DNA from: Guptibacillus hwajinpoensis
GTDB lineage: Bacteria; Bacillota; Bacilli; Bacillales; Guptibacillaceae
Direction: 5' to 3'
DNA: 64,000 nucleotides
Assembly (NCBI RefSeq): GCF_020524165.1
Contig: NZ_JAIVKU010000004.1
Span: 310,001-374,000 of the forward strand
Made by a program: the position numbers and the translations under genes. Below the pieces are notes generated by a model. The model was given only the letters and a program-made list of their open reading frames with translations, made no database searches and had not been told where the DNA came from. Shown one piece after another: positions 26,834-34,371 of the stretch (the first letter of the stretch is position 1; each line of letters begins with the position of its first letter).

Positions 26834-27541
26834 TTACTCCTCCTGTTTATCAGCAACATTCGTCCATTCTTTAAATGCTTCTCTTTCAATAACCGTCGTT
26901 TTAAAAGTCATAAAAGCATGACTCGCGCCACAAAACTCAGCGCACTTTCCGTCAAAGGTTCCGGTTTCGTCAGGTGTTATGGTAAGCTTGTTTTCTTTAT
27001 GGGGGAGGACATCTTTTTTTCCAGCTAGTTGTGGTATCCAAAAAGAATGAATGACATCTTCTGAATGAAGGTTAAAGACAACAGGACGGTCCACAGGAAG
27101 TTTCACTTCATTTTCGAGCATGATGTTAAATTCGGGGTAATAAAAAAACCATCTAAATTGCTTTCCAGTAACGTTAATTCTTAGAGGCTCATCTACTGAT
27201 TCTGCCTCATGGTCAAGCTGATATGTAGTGGCAAATGTCGGGATTGCCAGGATAATTAAAATGAAGACTGGTACAACAACCCATGTGATTTCAAGTTTTT
27301 TATTCCCCTCGATTTGAGTTGGGAAGTCGTTTTCTTGACCAGGGCGCTCACGATACTTTATTAAAAAACGGGTAAATAAAGTGAAAACAACAAGTAAGAC
27401 AATGCTCATCAAGGCTAAACTAAGGTAAAGTAGGCTTAGCTCTGAGTAGGCTTCCGTCCCTTTAGGGGTCAAAATTGCTATGTTCGAGCAACCAGAAATT
27501 GAAATGATTCCGCTTACAAAAAGGGCGATGCGAAGCGTCAT
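26834..27541 (-). CDS. ctaC: Cytochrome c oxidase subunit II, CuA type without haem c
   Basis: 235 residues with a lipobox-like start (IISISGCSN), two membrane helices and an outer cupredoxin domain. HSFWIPQLAGKKD and CAEFCGASHAFM supply the CuA ligands (Cys, Glu carbonyl, Cys, His, Met), so electrons come from cytochrome c, not quinol. The usual Bacillus CtaC has a fused C-terminal CxxCH haem domain, which is absent here. This operon is therefore an aa3, not a caa3 type. It is first in the order II-I-III-IV, with no ctaA, ctaB or ctaG beside it. Confidence 0.93.
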   Translation of the reverse strand: MTLRIALFVSGIISISGCSNIAILTPKGTEAYSELSLLYLSLALMSIVLLVVFTLFTRFLIKYRERPGQENDFPTQIEGNKKLEITWVVVPVFILIILAIPTFATTYQLDHEAESVDEPLRINVTGKQFRWFFYYPEFNIMLENEVKLPVDRPVVFNLHSEDVIHSFWIPQLAGKKDVLPHKENKLTITPDETGTFDGKCAEFCGASHAFMTFKTTVIEREAFKEWTNVADKQEE

Positions 27542-27579
27542 TTCCTCTAATCTCCTTCCAATTTTAGGATTTCCTGTTT

Positions 27580-27597
27580 CATTTAGTACCCTAAATG
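27580..27597 (-). promoter_or_regulatory. Inverted repeat upstream of the oxidase operon
   Basis: CATTTAG-TACC-CTAAATG, perfect 7-bp arms, 39-56 bp before the ctaC start. On the coding strand it overlaps a possible -10 region after TTGATG, so it may be an operator. Confidence 0.4.
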
Positions 27598-27804
27598 TCT
27601 TTCCATCAAACGATAGAGACTTATAAGCTTAATCTCAGGAAGTCTTTGATAGACGTAGCATTATTTTTAAAGGGATTTAATCGAACAGCATAACAAATAG
27701 CGAAAAAATAGGAGCAAATGTGTTTATAAATCGTTGTAAGGGGTAAATGGTGGTGTGACAGAATACAACTAAATTTTTAGGATCGACACTAGGAGGAACG
27801 TTTC

Positions 27805-28581
27805 ATGGTTAACAACAAGACTGTATTTATTACAGGAGCAGCAAGAGGAATTGGTTTTGAAATTGGTGAGACATTTGCAGCAAACGGTGCAAAAGTTGTT
27901 CTTTCTGATATAAACGAAGAGGGTACACAGGAAGCTGCCCAAAAACTACGAGATAAAGGGTATGAAGTGATTGGGATTAAAGCGGACGTTACAAGTGAAG
28001 ATGAAATCAAACAAGCCATTGATCGGACTGTTGAAGAATATGGGCGTCTAGATGTACTTATTAATAATGCGGGACTTCAACATGTTTCTCGATTGGAAGA
28101 TTTTCCAACTGAGAAATTCAGAATGATGCAGGATATTATGCTAACAGCTCCATTTATTGCAACAAAACATGTTTTTCCAATTATGAAGGAACAGGGTTTC
28201 GGACGAATTATTAACATGGCGTCAATTAATGGTGTAATCGGATTCGCAGGTAAAGCTGCTTATAATAGTGCAAAACATGGTGTCATTGGACTTACAAAAG
28301 TTTCAGCACTTGAAGGTGCGGAGTATGGTATTACAGTGAATGCAATGGCACCTGGCTATGTGGATACACCTCTTGTAAGAGGACAAATGGAAGATTTAGC
28401 AAAAGAACGTGGAGTGGAGCTTGAAAAGGTATTAGAGGAAGTAATCTATCCGCTTGTTCCACAGAAACGTTTACTTGAAGTGAAAGAGATTGCTGATTAC
28501 TCCATGTTTATCGCAAGCGATGCAGCGAAGAGTATAACTGGACAGGCTCTTCTAATTGATGGTGGATATACAGCTCAATAA
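27805..28581 (+). CDS. bdhA: 3-hydroxybutyrate dehydrogenase
   Basis: NAD-dependent SDR that interconverts 3-hydroxybutyrate and acetoacetate. TGAARGIGFEIGE binds NAD, NNAGLQHV and the active-site Y-x3-K in AAYNSAKHG are intact, and PGYVDTPLVRGQM followed by the YPLVPQKRLLEV region is typical of hydroxybutyrate dehydrogenases. The C-terminus GQALLIDGGYTAQ is diagnostic. The length of 258 is normal. It stands alone here, whereas the downstream ketone-body genes scoAB and thiolase lie about 17 kb away. AGGAGGAA precedes the ATG. Confidence 0.93.
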   Translation: MVNNKTVFITGAARGIGFEIGETFAANGAKVVLSDINEEGTQEAAQKLRDKGYEVIGIKADVTSEDEIKQAIDRTVEEYGRLDVLINNAGLQHVSRLEDFPTEKFRMMQDIMLTAPFIATKHVFPIMKEQGFGRIINMASINGVIGFAGKAAYNSAKHGVIGLTKVSALEGAEYGITVNAMAPGYVDTPLVRGQMEDLAKERGVELEKVLEEVIYPLVPQKRLLEVKEIADYSMFIASDAAKSITGQALLIDGGYTAQ

Positions 28582-28607
28582 GGATCATCGGAAGATTATG
28601 CGATTGT

Positions 28608-28637
28608 ACAGCGCCTCTCAAAAGAGGCGCTGTTTTT
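28608..28637 (+). terminator. Terminator of bdhA
   Basis: A perfect 11-bp stem (28608-28618 with 28623-28633) around CAAA, then T5. It may also serve the convergent LysE gene. Confidence 0.92.
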
Positions 28638-29259
28638 AATTTTTACTAAGTGCAATTTGAATGCCAATAAGTGTGAGTAGTCCTGCTTTTGTAAGGTTAA
28701 ATCGTCTTAATAACGTCGAATTCCCAGTAATATACTTTGCTAATTTCCCAGCATATATGCTAATAAGAAAAAAGATAATAAGAGCTTGAATAATGAAGAT
28801 TAGACCTAATAAAAGCATTTGAAGAGCGGGAGAACCCGACTCATGGTTAATGAACTGAGGAAGGAGGGCAAGGAAAAACAAAGAAACTTTTGGGTTTAAG
28901 ATATTCATAAAAATGCCTTTTCGATATAGAGCTAAATAAGTTCGTGATGGCTGCTCTTTCAATGTGGAGGTTTTATTACGCTCTTTCAAAGCTTCATATG
29001 CCATGAACAGTAAATACCCAGCACCAAATAGTTTAACAACCGTAAAAGCAAATGAAGATTGATAGAGAAGGGCTGAAATTCCAATAGCTGCAGCTGAAAT
29101 ATGCACGAGAAGACCTGAACAGAGCCCAAGGGAGGTGGCAATACCTGCTTTTTTGTTTTGAGTGATGCTTTGGGCTAGCACAAATAAATTGTCAGGACCT
29201 GGCATGATTGTTAAAAGAACGGCAGCCCCTATGAATGATAAAATGAGTGTAAGATCCAA
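28636..29259 (-). CDS. LysE/RhtB-family amino acid exporter
   Basis: 207 residues and six helices. The N-terminal TIMPGPDNLFVLAQSITQNKK and GLCSGLLVHISAAAIG are LysE/RhtB hallmarks, and MNILNPKVSLFFLALLPQFI is the conserved mid-protein motif. It would export amino acids such as threonine, homoserine or leucine. The start is TTG at 29259 with AAAGGAGAGG upstream. It is divergent from the methyltransferase gene with only 53 bp between them. Confidence 0.92.
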   Translation of the reverse strand: MDLTLILSFIGAAVLLTIMPGPDNLFVLAQSITQNKKAGIATSLGLCSGLLVHISAAAIGISALLYQSSFAFTVVKLFGAGYLLFMAYEALKERNKTSTLKEQPSRTYLALYRKGIFMNILNPKVSLFFLALLPQFINHESGSPALQMLLLGLIFIIQALIIFFLISIYAGKLAKYITGNSTLLRRFNLTKAGLLTLIGIQIALSKN

Positions 29260-29312
29260 TAGAACCTCTCCTTTCCAGGGGATATGATTTTTAGTATATA
29301 GGAGGCTGGAAA

Positions 29313-30101
29313 ATGTATAAAGACTTGTTTAAAGGAGCGGCCACATATTATTCAAAATATCGACCATTGTATCCAGAAGAAGTGATTGAGTATCTTACAT
29401 CCACATTTCAATTAAATGGCACAGGAACTCTTCTTGACGTTGGGTGTGGTCCAGGACAAATGGCGATTCGACTTTCTGAAAAATTTAAGAACGTGATCGG
29501 TGTAGATAAAGAAAAAGAAATGATTGAAGAAGCGCGACGTTTAGCTGATCCGATATCAAACATAATTTGGCACCATTGTGATGTTGACTCCTTTCTACTA
29601 ACACTGAAGTGTCCAATAAAGCTAGTTACTTTAGCCAAGTCATTTCATTGGCTTGATCGAACAGCCTTTTTAGAAAATATTTATCCTTTTATTGAAGAGG
29701 AGGGAGGGATCGCAATCATTGATGACTATGATGTCGCTCAACCTCTAGAAGAGTGGCAAATGGCATTCAGAGACGTTGTGACCAAATGGTATGGAGAAAG
29801 AAGACGTGCAGGTAATTCTACATATACTCACCCCCTCCAAAGTCATAAGAAAGTGATACAAGATTCACGCTTTTATTCAGAATCATTTGAATGTGCACCT
29901 GTCACATACAAGTGGACACCTGAATCGATCATCGGTCACCACTACTCCTTATCGTATGGCCTTAAACATTTACTGCAAGGTTGTGCAGAGGATTTTGAAG
30001 CAGAAGCGAAACAAGTATTGGCTGAAATAAATCCAAATGGTGAATTTATTGAACATCGCAAAACTAGAGTCGAAATTGGGAGAAAAAGGTGTTTTTCTTG
30101 A
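29313..30101 (+). CDS. Class I SAM-dependent methyltransferase
   Basis: 262 residues. Motif I LLDVGCGPGQMAIRLSE binds SAM; motif II is VIGVDKEKEMIEEARRL, and LVTLAKSFHWLDRTAFL is the post-motif seen in YxbB/trans-aconitate-methyltransferase-like proteins. The target is unknown and could be a small molecule. GGAGGCTGG precedes the ATG at 29313. The next reading frame downstream is a decayed acetyltransferase. Confidence 0.88.
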   Translation: MYKDLFKGAATYYSKYRPLYPEEVIEYLTSTFQLNGTGTLLDVGCGPGQMAIRLSEKFKNVIGVDKEKEMIEEARRLADPISNIIWHHCDVDSFLLTLKCPIKLVTLAKSFHWLDRTAFLENIYPFIEEEGGIAIIDDYDVAQPLEEWQMAFRDVVTKWYGERRRAGNSTYTHPLQSHKKVIQDSRFYSESFECAPVTYKWTPESIIGHHYSLSYGLKHLLQGCAEDFEAEAKQVLAEINPNGEFIEHRKTRVEIGRKRCFS

Positions 30102-30159
30102 CAGATTTCTTATTAATGATATAATTCTGACATCTTTTAGTGTTTTTGGAGGACGTTTC

Positions 30160-30722
30160 ATGTAACCGATCCAACCTGATTTTCCAAAAGAGTTTCATAC
30201 AGATCGATGAAACATTGGCTATCCTGTTCGGGGGATGGTAAAGCTGTTTATCCATTCATTGAAGCATCTTTAGTTCAACGTAAGCCACATATGTTATTGA
30301 CACATACGAATCAAACGGAAACAGAAGTGGAAGCGAATATTAGAGAATCCAATGCAGCTTTCTTAAAAAGATATGACTTACGACTATTGTTTTTTCATAA
30401 GCTAACTGGCGACTATATTGGTTCTTCTGGTTTACATCGCATTGATTGAAAGGTTCGTAAGTTTGAAATCGGTTACTTGATTGATTCTAACTATAGTGGA
30501 AAAGGATACATGATCGAGGCTGATAAAGGGATGGTTGACTTTGCGATTCAAGAACTTCATACCAAGAGAATTGAAATTCGTTGTAATGCGGAAAATGGGC
30601 AAAGTCGTAGAGTAGCAGAATGATGTTTCTTTCAGCTTGAGGCGATTTTTTAAAATGATCGTCGATCTATTGATAATAGTAAGCTCGTTGGTACCTGTGT
30701 TTATGCTAGAACGAACGAGTAG
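30160..30722 (+). pseudogene. Decayed RimJ/RimL-type GNAT acetyltransferase gene
   Basis: TTTGGAGGACG and an ATG at 30160 remain, but codon 2 is a stop (30163) and another TGA lies at 30208. Homology then shifts frame near the GGGGG run at about 30230. The rest reads SGDGKAVYPFIEASL, then GDYIGSSGLHRID, TGA (30447), KFEIGYLIDSNYSGKGYMIEA, RIEIRCNAENGQSRRVAE, TGA (30621), TAA (30651) and NDRRSIDNSKLVGTCVYAR. These are the parts of a ribosomal-protein acetyltransferase-like GNAT. Five stops and a shift make it nonfunctional. Confidence 0.88.
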
Positions 30723-30874
30723 GTTCGTGCATCTCTCCCATAGACCGGATTTTCAGTGAGATTTCAATCACTTTATCATTTGGATAATATAGGAATTGGT
30801 TATTGAGAAGGAACGCGGTTCACTTATCAAGAATAAACGCATAATGAACGATTTTGGCGATGGAGGGAAATGGT

Positions 30875-31306
30875 GTGATCGAACGCGCGACAATCGAAGA
30901 AAGAGATTATATTTTGTCTAATTCCATTCAGTCAGTGAACGAAGGAACGACAAATCCAGGGATCGTGAAAGAAGAGAAAGCTCTTGAAATTGTTTCCTCT
31001 ATTCTTGATCGAGGTGGCTATCATCTTATTTATCGAGATGGTGGAGAAATAGCAGGTTGGGTATTACTAGGTGAGAACACCGATTACTTTACGGAAAGTA
31101 AGCACGGCTTTATTTATGATGTATTTGTATTCCCGAAGTTTCGTGGCAAAGGGTATTCAAAAAAGCTCGTGGAAGCAAGTATTCAAAATTTTAAAGAACA
31201 GGGTTACGAGGAAATTCGTTTGAACGTGTATTCTTCTAACTTTGCAAAGTACATTTATAAAGATATTGGATTTCGAGAGTTGCAAACGATTATGGTATAC
31301 AAATAG
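30875..31306 (+). CDS. GNAT N-acetyltransferase
   Basis: 143 residues. The acetyl-CoA binding motif A is complete: YDVFVFPKFRGKGYSKKLVEASIQ, then the strand EIRLNVYSSNFAKYIYKDIGFREL. It transfers acetyl from acetyl-CoA to an amine, target unknown. GGAGGGAAA places the start at the GTG at 30875, and an in-frame TTG at 30854 lacks a site. It is the only intact acetyltransferase in a stretch holding two decayed ones. Confidence 0.83.
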   Translation: MIERATIEERDYILSNSIQSVNEGTTNPGIVKEEKALEIVSSILDRGGYHLIYRDGGEIAGWVLLGENTDYFTESKHGFIYDVFVFPKFRGKGYSKKLVEASIQNFKEQGYEEIRLNVYSSNFAKYIYKDIGFRELQTIMVYK

Positions 31307-31395
31307 GGCAAGTCATTCTTTTCATTTATTAAAAGAATGTGAAAAACCACTCATAATTACGTTTTTCATACGTGGATCCTGCTACACTACTTTTA

Positions 31396-31416
31396 CAGGA
31401 ACTTCCCCGGTTCCTG
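31396..31416 (+). other. Short hairpin in the gap after the GNAT gene
   Basis: CAGGAAC (31396-31402) and GTTCCTG (31410-31416) pair perfectly over a C-rich loop. No U-run. It lies 24 bp before a stronger terminator. Confidence 0.4.
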
Positions 31417-31439
31417 CCCCCCTTAAAATATATAGTGTG

Positions 31440-31472
31440 AGCCCCATGTATTTCCCGACATGGGGCTTTTCC
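31440..31472 (+). terminator. Intrinsic terminator downstream of the GNAT gene
   Basis: AGCCCCATGT (31440-31449) pairs with ACATGGGGCT (31458-31467), followed by TTTTCC. Confidence 0.85.
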
Positions 31473-31510
31473 TATGAGAGAAAAATATTGATTTGAAGGC
31501 TGGCATATGA

Positions 31511-31636
31511 AAAATCATTGAGTTGTATATCTTCTTATGGCTCGATATGTTAATTGAAAATTTCAACGAAAAGGCCATTAAGATCTATCAAAGAGCCGGT
31601 TTCGAAAGGGTGCTACTTTCAACAAATTCCATTTGA
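31511..31636 (+). pseudogene. C-terminal fragment of a second GNAT acetyltransferase
   Basis: A 41-codon frame between stops reads LWLDMLIENFNEKAIKIYQR, AGFERVLLSTN. The N-x3-AI-x2-YQ-x2-GF pattern is the last helix and strand of GNAT proteins, but nothing of motif A precedes it. No start codon or ribosome site is present. It is a remnant in an otherwise gene-free stretch (31307-31760). Confidence 0.65.
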
Positions 31637-31760
31637 AGTCATTTATCTTTCTAGTTAAATAAAATGAGCACGAAATTAGTAGATTTTCGTGGAACGTTAG
31701 TAAAAAGGATTGCATTTTATCAAGGAGATCGATAAAATAAATCACAATTACATATTTTTT

Positions 31761-31906
31761 CCTTATCAAGAGAGGCGGAGGGACTGGCCCTAAGATGCCC
31801 GGCAACCTGAAAACAAGGTGCTAATTCCAGCAGAGCAATCGCTCTGGAAGATGAGGAGGAGCTCTGTTAAAGACCGGACTCTTCCTAAATGGGAAGAGTT
31901 TTTTTT
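31761..31906 (+). promoter_or_regulatory. SAM-I (S-box) riboswitch
   Basis: The conserved core is plain: CTTATCAAGAGAGG at 31762, GGAGGGACTGGCCC, GCCCGGCAACC and AAGGTGCTAATTCC. P1 pairs CCTTATC (31761-31767) with GATGAGG (31850-31856). AGGAGGAG (31854-31861) can pair instead with CTCTTCCT (31879-31886), the left arm of the terminator, giving the usual antiterminator. SAM binding would stabilise P1 and stop transcription of the MoCo oxidoreductase gene. Confidence 0.95.
31878..31906 (+). terminator. Regulated terminator of the S-box leader
   Basis: ACTCTTCC (31878-31885) pairs with GGAAGAGT (31892-31899) and runs into eight T. Its left arm is shared with the predicted antiterminator. Confidence 0.93.
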
Positions 31907-31936
31907 ATGGTCCACTACATGAAAGGTGTGAAGTCT

Positions 31937-32599
31937 ATGAAGAAAGCAGCCCGCATTCGAAAAATGAAAGTACCGCAAGCGAATGAAAAATATGGAGACC
32001 GTCTTCCACCAGGACAGGTATTAACGGAAAGATTCCCTATTCTACATGAAGGCGAGGTTCCAGTTTACGATATGACAACCTGGGATTTGAAGGTGTTTGG
32101 AAAGGTAGAACAAGAAATCACCGTCAGCTATGAAGATATACTTGCTTTACCTCAGAAGCAAGTAACCTGCGATATTCATTGCGTGACCCGCTGGTCACGC
32201 TTCGATAATACATTTGAAGGTGTACTAATGAAGGATTTTATGAAAGAACTTGGTATTCATCCTAAGTCAGAGTACGTCATGCTACATGGGGATCATGATT
32301 ATACAACTAATATACACCTTCATGACTTAATACAGCATAATGTGTTACTTGCTCACTCGGTCGATGGTGAAAAGTTAACAGCGAAACACGGATTTCCTTT
32401 ACGCTTAGTCGTTCCGCATCTCTATTTTTGGAAAAGTATTAAATGGATTAGAGGAATTGAGTTTATTCAAGAAGATGCACCAGGTTTTTGGGAACTAAAC
32501 GGTTTTCATAATCATGCAGATCCATTTAAAGAAGAGCGATTTTCTGGAGAAGATCTCGATCTTCCAGACGATGAGTGGGAGAAAAAGGAGTATGATTAA
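31937..32599 (+). CDS. yuiH: Molybdopterin-dependent sulfite oxidase-fold oxidoreductase, YuiH-like
   Basis: 220 residues. VTCDIHCVTRWSRFDNTFEG holds the Cys that binds the molybdenum, and KHGFPLRLVVPHLYFWKSIK matches the sulfite oxidase/MsrP core. There is no haem domain and no signal peptide or Tat motif, so it is cytosolic, as B. subtilis YuiH. Related enzymes oxidise sulfite or reduce methionine sulfoxide. Control by a SAM riboswitch directly upstream points to sulfur-amino-acid metabolism. AAAGGTGT precedes the ATG at 31937; an earlier in-frame ATG lies inside the terminator. Confidence 0.88.
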   Translation: MKKAARIRKMKVPQANEKYGDRLPPGQVLTERFPILHEGEVPVYDMTTWDLKVFGKVEQEITVSYEDILALPQKQVTCDIHCVTRWSRFDNTFEGVLMKDFMKELGIHPKSEYVMLHGDHDYTTNIHLHDLIQHNVLLAHSVDGEKLTAKHGFPLRLVVPHLYFWKSIKWIRGIEFIQEDAPGFWELNGFHNHADPFKEERFSGEDLDLPDDEWEKKEYD

Positions 32600-32772
32600 C
32601 TTTTATTTGAACGATAATATCGGACCACAAACACTTGTACAGCAGGAACTATGCGGTTCTACTTGTAGGAGTAACTAATATTTTTCAATTAATTCTTAAT
32701 AAAAATGATCCAAACTGATCTTCTCTCCGTTAGCTAAGTGTAAATCAAAAATTAAGGGGAGTGGATTTGAAA

Positions 32773-34155
32773 ATGAATACAAATACGAATATGAAAAAGA
32801 AAGTGATTGATTGGAAAAAAGGACTTTTAATTGTTCCACTTAGTTTTTCTCTATTAATCCCAACGGCAGGCGCGTTTGCTGCTGATCACGAGAAGCAAAT
32901 GGACAAGCCGACAGTTGAAACACCGGGTGCTGATCTTCGTGCTGATCTTGGCCATTTACTAAGTGAACATGCTTATCTTGCGGTAGAAACGATGAGAAAA
33001 GGTGCTGAAGGATCTGCAGATTTTGAAGCCTCTGCCGGTGCCTTAAGTGAAAACACAGAAGATCTTACAGCTGCAATTACTTCAGTTTATGGAGAAGAAG
33101 CTGGGGCTGAGTTTAATGAAATCTGGAGCAACCATATCGGATTTTTCGTTGATTATGTGAAGGCAACTGGCAATGAAGATGAAGATGCAAAGCAAAAAGC
33201 GCTAGATAGCTTAGACGGCTATAAAGAAGATTTCTCCATGTTCCTTGAAAATGCAACTGGTGAACGTCTCGAAGCCGATACGTTATCCGAAGGACTTCAG
33301 GCACATATTAATCAATTAATTGGCGCATTTGATAGCTATGTCGCTGGAGACTATGACATGGCTTATGAAAAAGAACGCGAAGCCATTGCGCACATGCAAA
33401 TGGTTGCAAAAGGATTTTCTGGAGCCATTACAGATCAGTTTCCTGATAAATTTGAAAACACAAAAGCTGTGACGCCTGCCTCTGACCTTCGTGCAACACT
33501 AGGTCACCTCCTATCAGAACATGCTGGTTTAGCCATGATGACGATGCAGAATGGTATTGATGGATCAGAAGACTTTGATGCTTCAGCAGCTGCACTTAGT
33601 GAGAATACAGATGATTTAGCTGAAGCCATTACTTCCGTATATGGTGAGGATGCAGGTAATCAATTTAAAGAAATGTGGTCTGGACATATTGGTAACTTTG
33701 TTGAGTACGTTCAAGCTACAGGAGCTGAAGATGAAGAAGCAAAAGAAGCTGCTATGAAAGCACTAGAAAACTATCGAGCTGATTTTTCAAGTTTTCTTGA
33801 AACAGCTACAGAAGGAAGATTAGAAGCGGGTGCATTGTCTGAAGGCCTTCAAATGCATGTTACGCAATTAATTTCTGCTTTTGATAACTATACGATGGAA
33901 GATTATGATGCTGCTTACGATTCGGTTCGTGAAGCTTACGCACATATGTATATGCCTGCAAAAGGTTTATCGGGCGCTTTTGTAGACCAGTTCCCAGATA
34001 AGTTTGCTATGGAAGCTATGCCAACGGACATGCCGAAAACTGGTATGGGCGGCACAGCTGAACAACAAATGCCGATTGAATGGATTGTTGCTGCAATTCT
34101 TGCAACAATGGCTGCAACTGGAGTGATTGTTCGAAGAAAGATGCAAAATAGCTAA
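32773..34155 (+). CDS. Secreted two-repeat His-rich helical protein with sortase-like anchor
   Basis: A signal peptide (WKKGLLIVPLSFSLLIPTAG, cut near AFA-AD) is followed by two tandem copies of a ~184-residue helical repeat and a tail MPKTGMGG, hydrophobic helix, RRKMQ, which resembles an LPXTG cell-wall anchor. Each repeat keeps five His at matching places (GHLLSEH, W-S-x-HIG, LQ-x-HV/I, AHM) and many acidic residues, so metal binding is possible. I do not recognise the family. The start is uncertain: ATG 32773 lies 11 nt after AAGGGGAG, and an in-frame TTG at 32767 lies 5 nt after it. Confidence 0.78.
   Translation: MNTNTNMKKKVIDWKKGLLIVPLSFSLLIPTAGAFAADHEKQMDKPTVETPGADLRADLGHLLSEHAYLAVETMRKGAEGSADFEASAGALSENTEDLTAAITSVYGEEAGAEFNEIWSNHIGFFVDYVKATGNEDEDAKQKALDSLDGYKEDFSMFLENATGERLEADTLSEGLQAHINQLIGAFDSYVAGDYDMAYEKEREAIAHMQMVAKGFSGAITDQFPDKFENTKAVTPASDLRATLGHLLSEHAGLAMMTMQNGIDGSEDFDASAAALSENTDDLAEAITSVYGEDAGNQFKEMWSGHIGNFVEYVQATGAEDEEAKEAAMKALENYRADFSSFLETATEGRLEAGALSEGLQMHVTQLISAFDNYTMEDYDAAYDSVREAYAHMYMPAKGLSGAFVDQFPDKFAMEAMPTDMPKTGMGGTAEQQMPIEWIVAAILATMAATGVIVRRKMQNS
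32923..34026 (+). repeat. Two tandem copies of a 552-bp coding repeat
   Basis: Copy 1 begins at the Pro-Gly-Ala-Asp codons (32923) and copy 2 at Pro-Ala-Ser-Asp (33475). Both read DLRA-x-LGHLLSEHA near the start, ALSENT, AITSVYGE and FPDKF near the end. They diverge at the DNA level, so the duplication is old. Confidence 0.9.
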
Positions 34156-34186
34156 GTTAAATTTGGGTAACCTAACTTACCTTCAT

Positions 34187-34221
34187 AAAAGCAATAGCCT
34201 TCGTGGCTATTGCTTTTTTTA
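34187..34221 (+). terminator. Terminator of the repeat protein gene
   Basis: A perfect 13-bp stem (34187-34199 with 34205-34217), loop TTCGT, then T-run. Confidence 0.93.
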
Positions 34222-34371
34222 TGATAACTGTAAGGGTGATTACGGCATGGAATGTTTAAAAAAGGTATACTTTTAAGTAAGGGATGAGTCTTTTTTACCG
34301 AATGAAGCACAATCAAGTTCGTCAAATAGTAAGAACAGTTGCTACGATATGATAGACGAGGGGGATAAGCG

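Noticed and set aside
27770..27804. Sigma-54 or sigma-E promoter before bdhA
   Set aside because: No GG-N10-GC core at -24/-12, and the -35 for sigma-E is absent; AATACAAC alone is weak.
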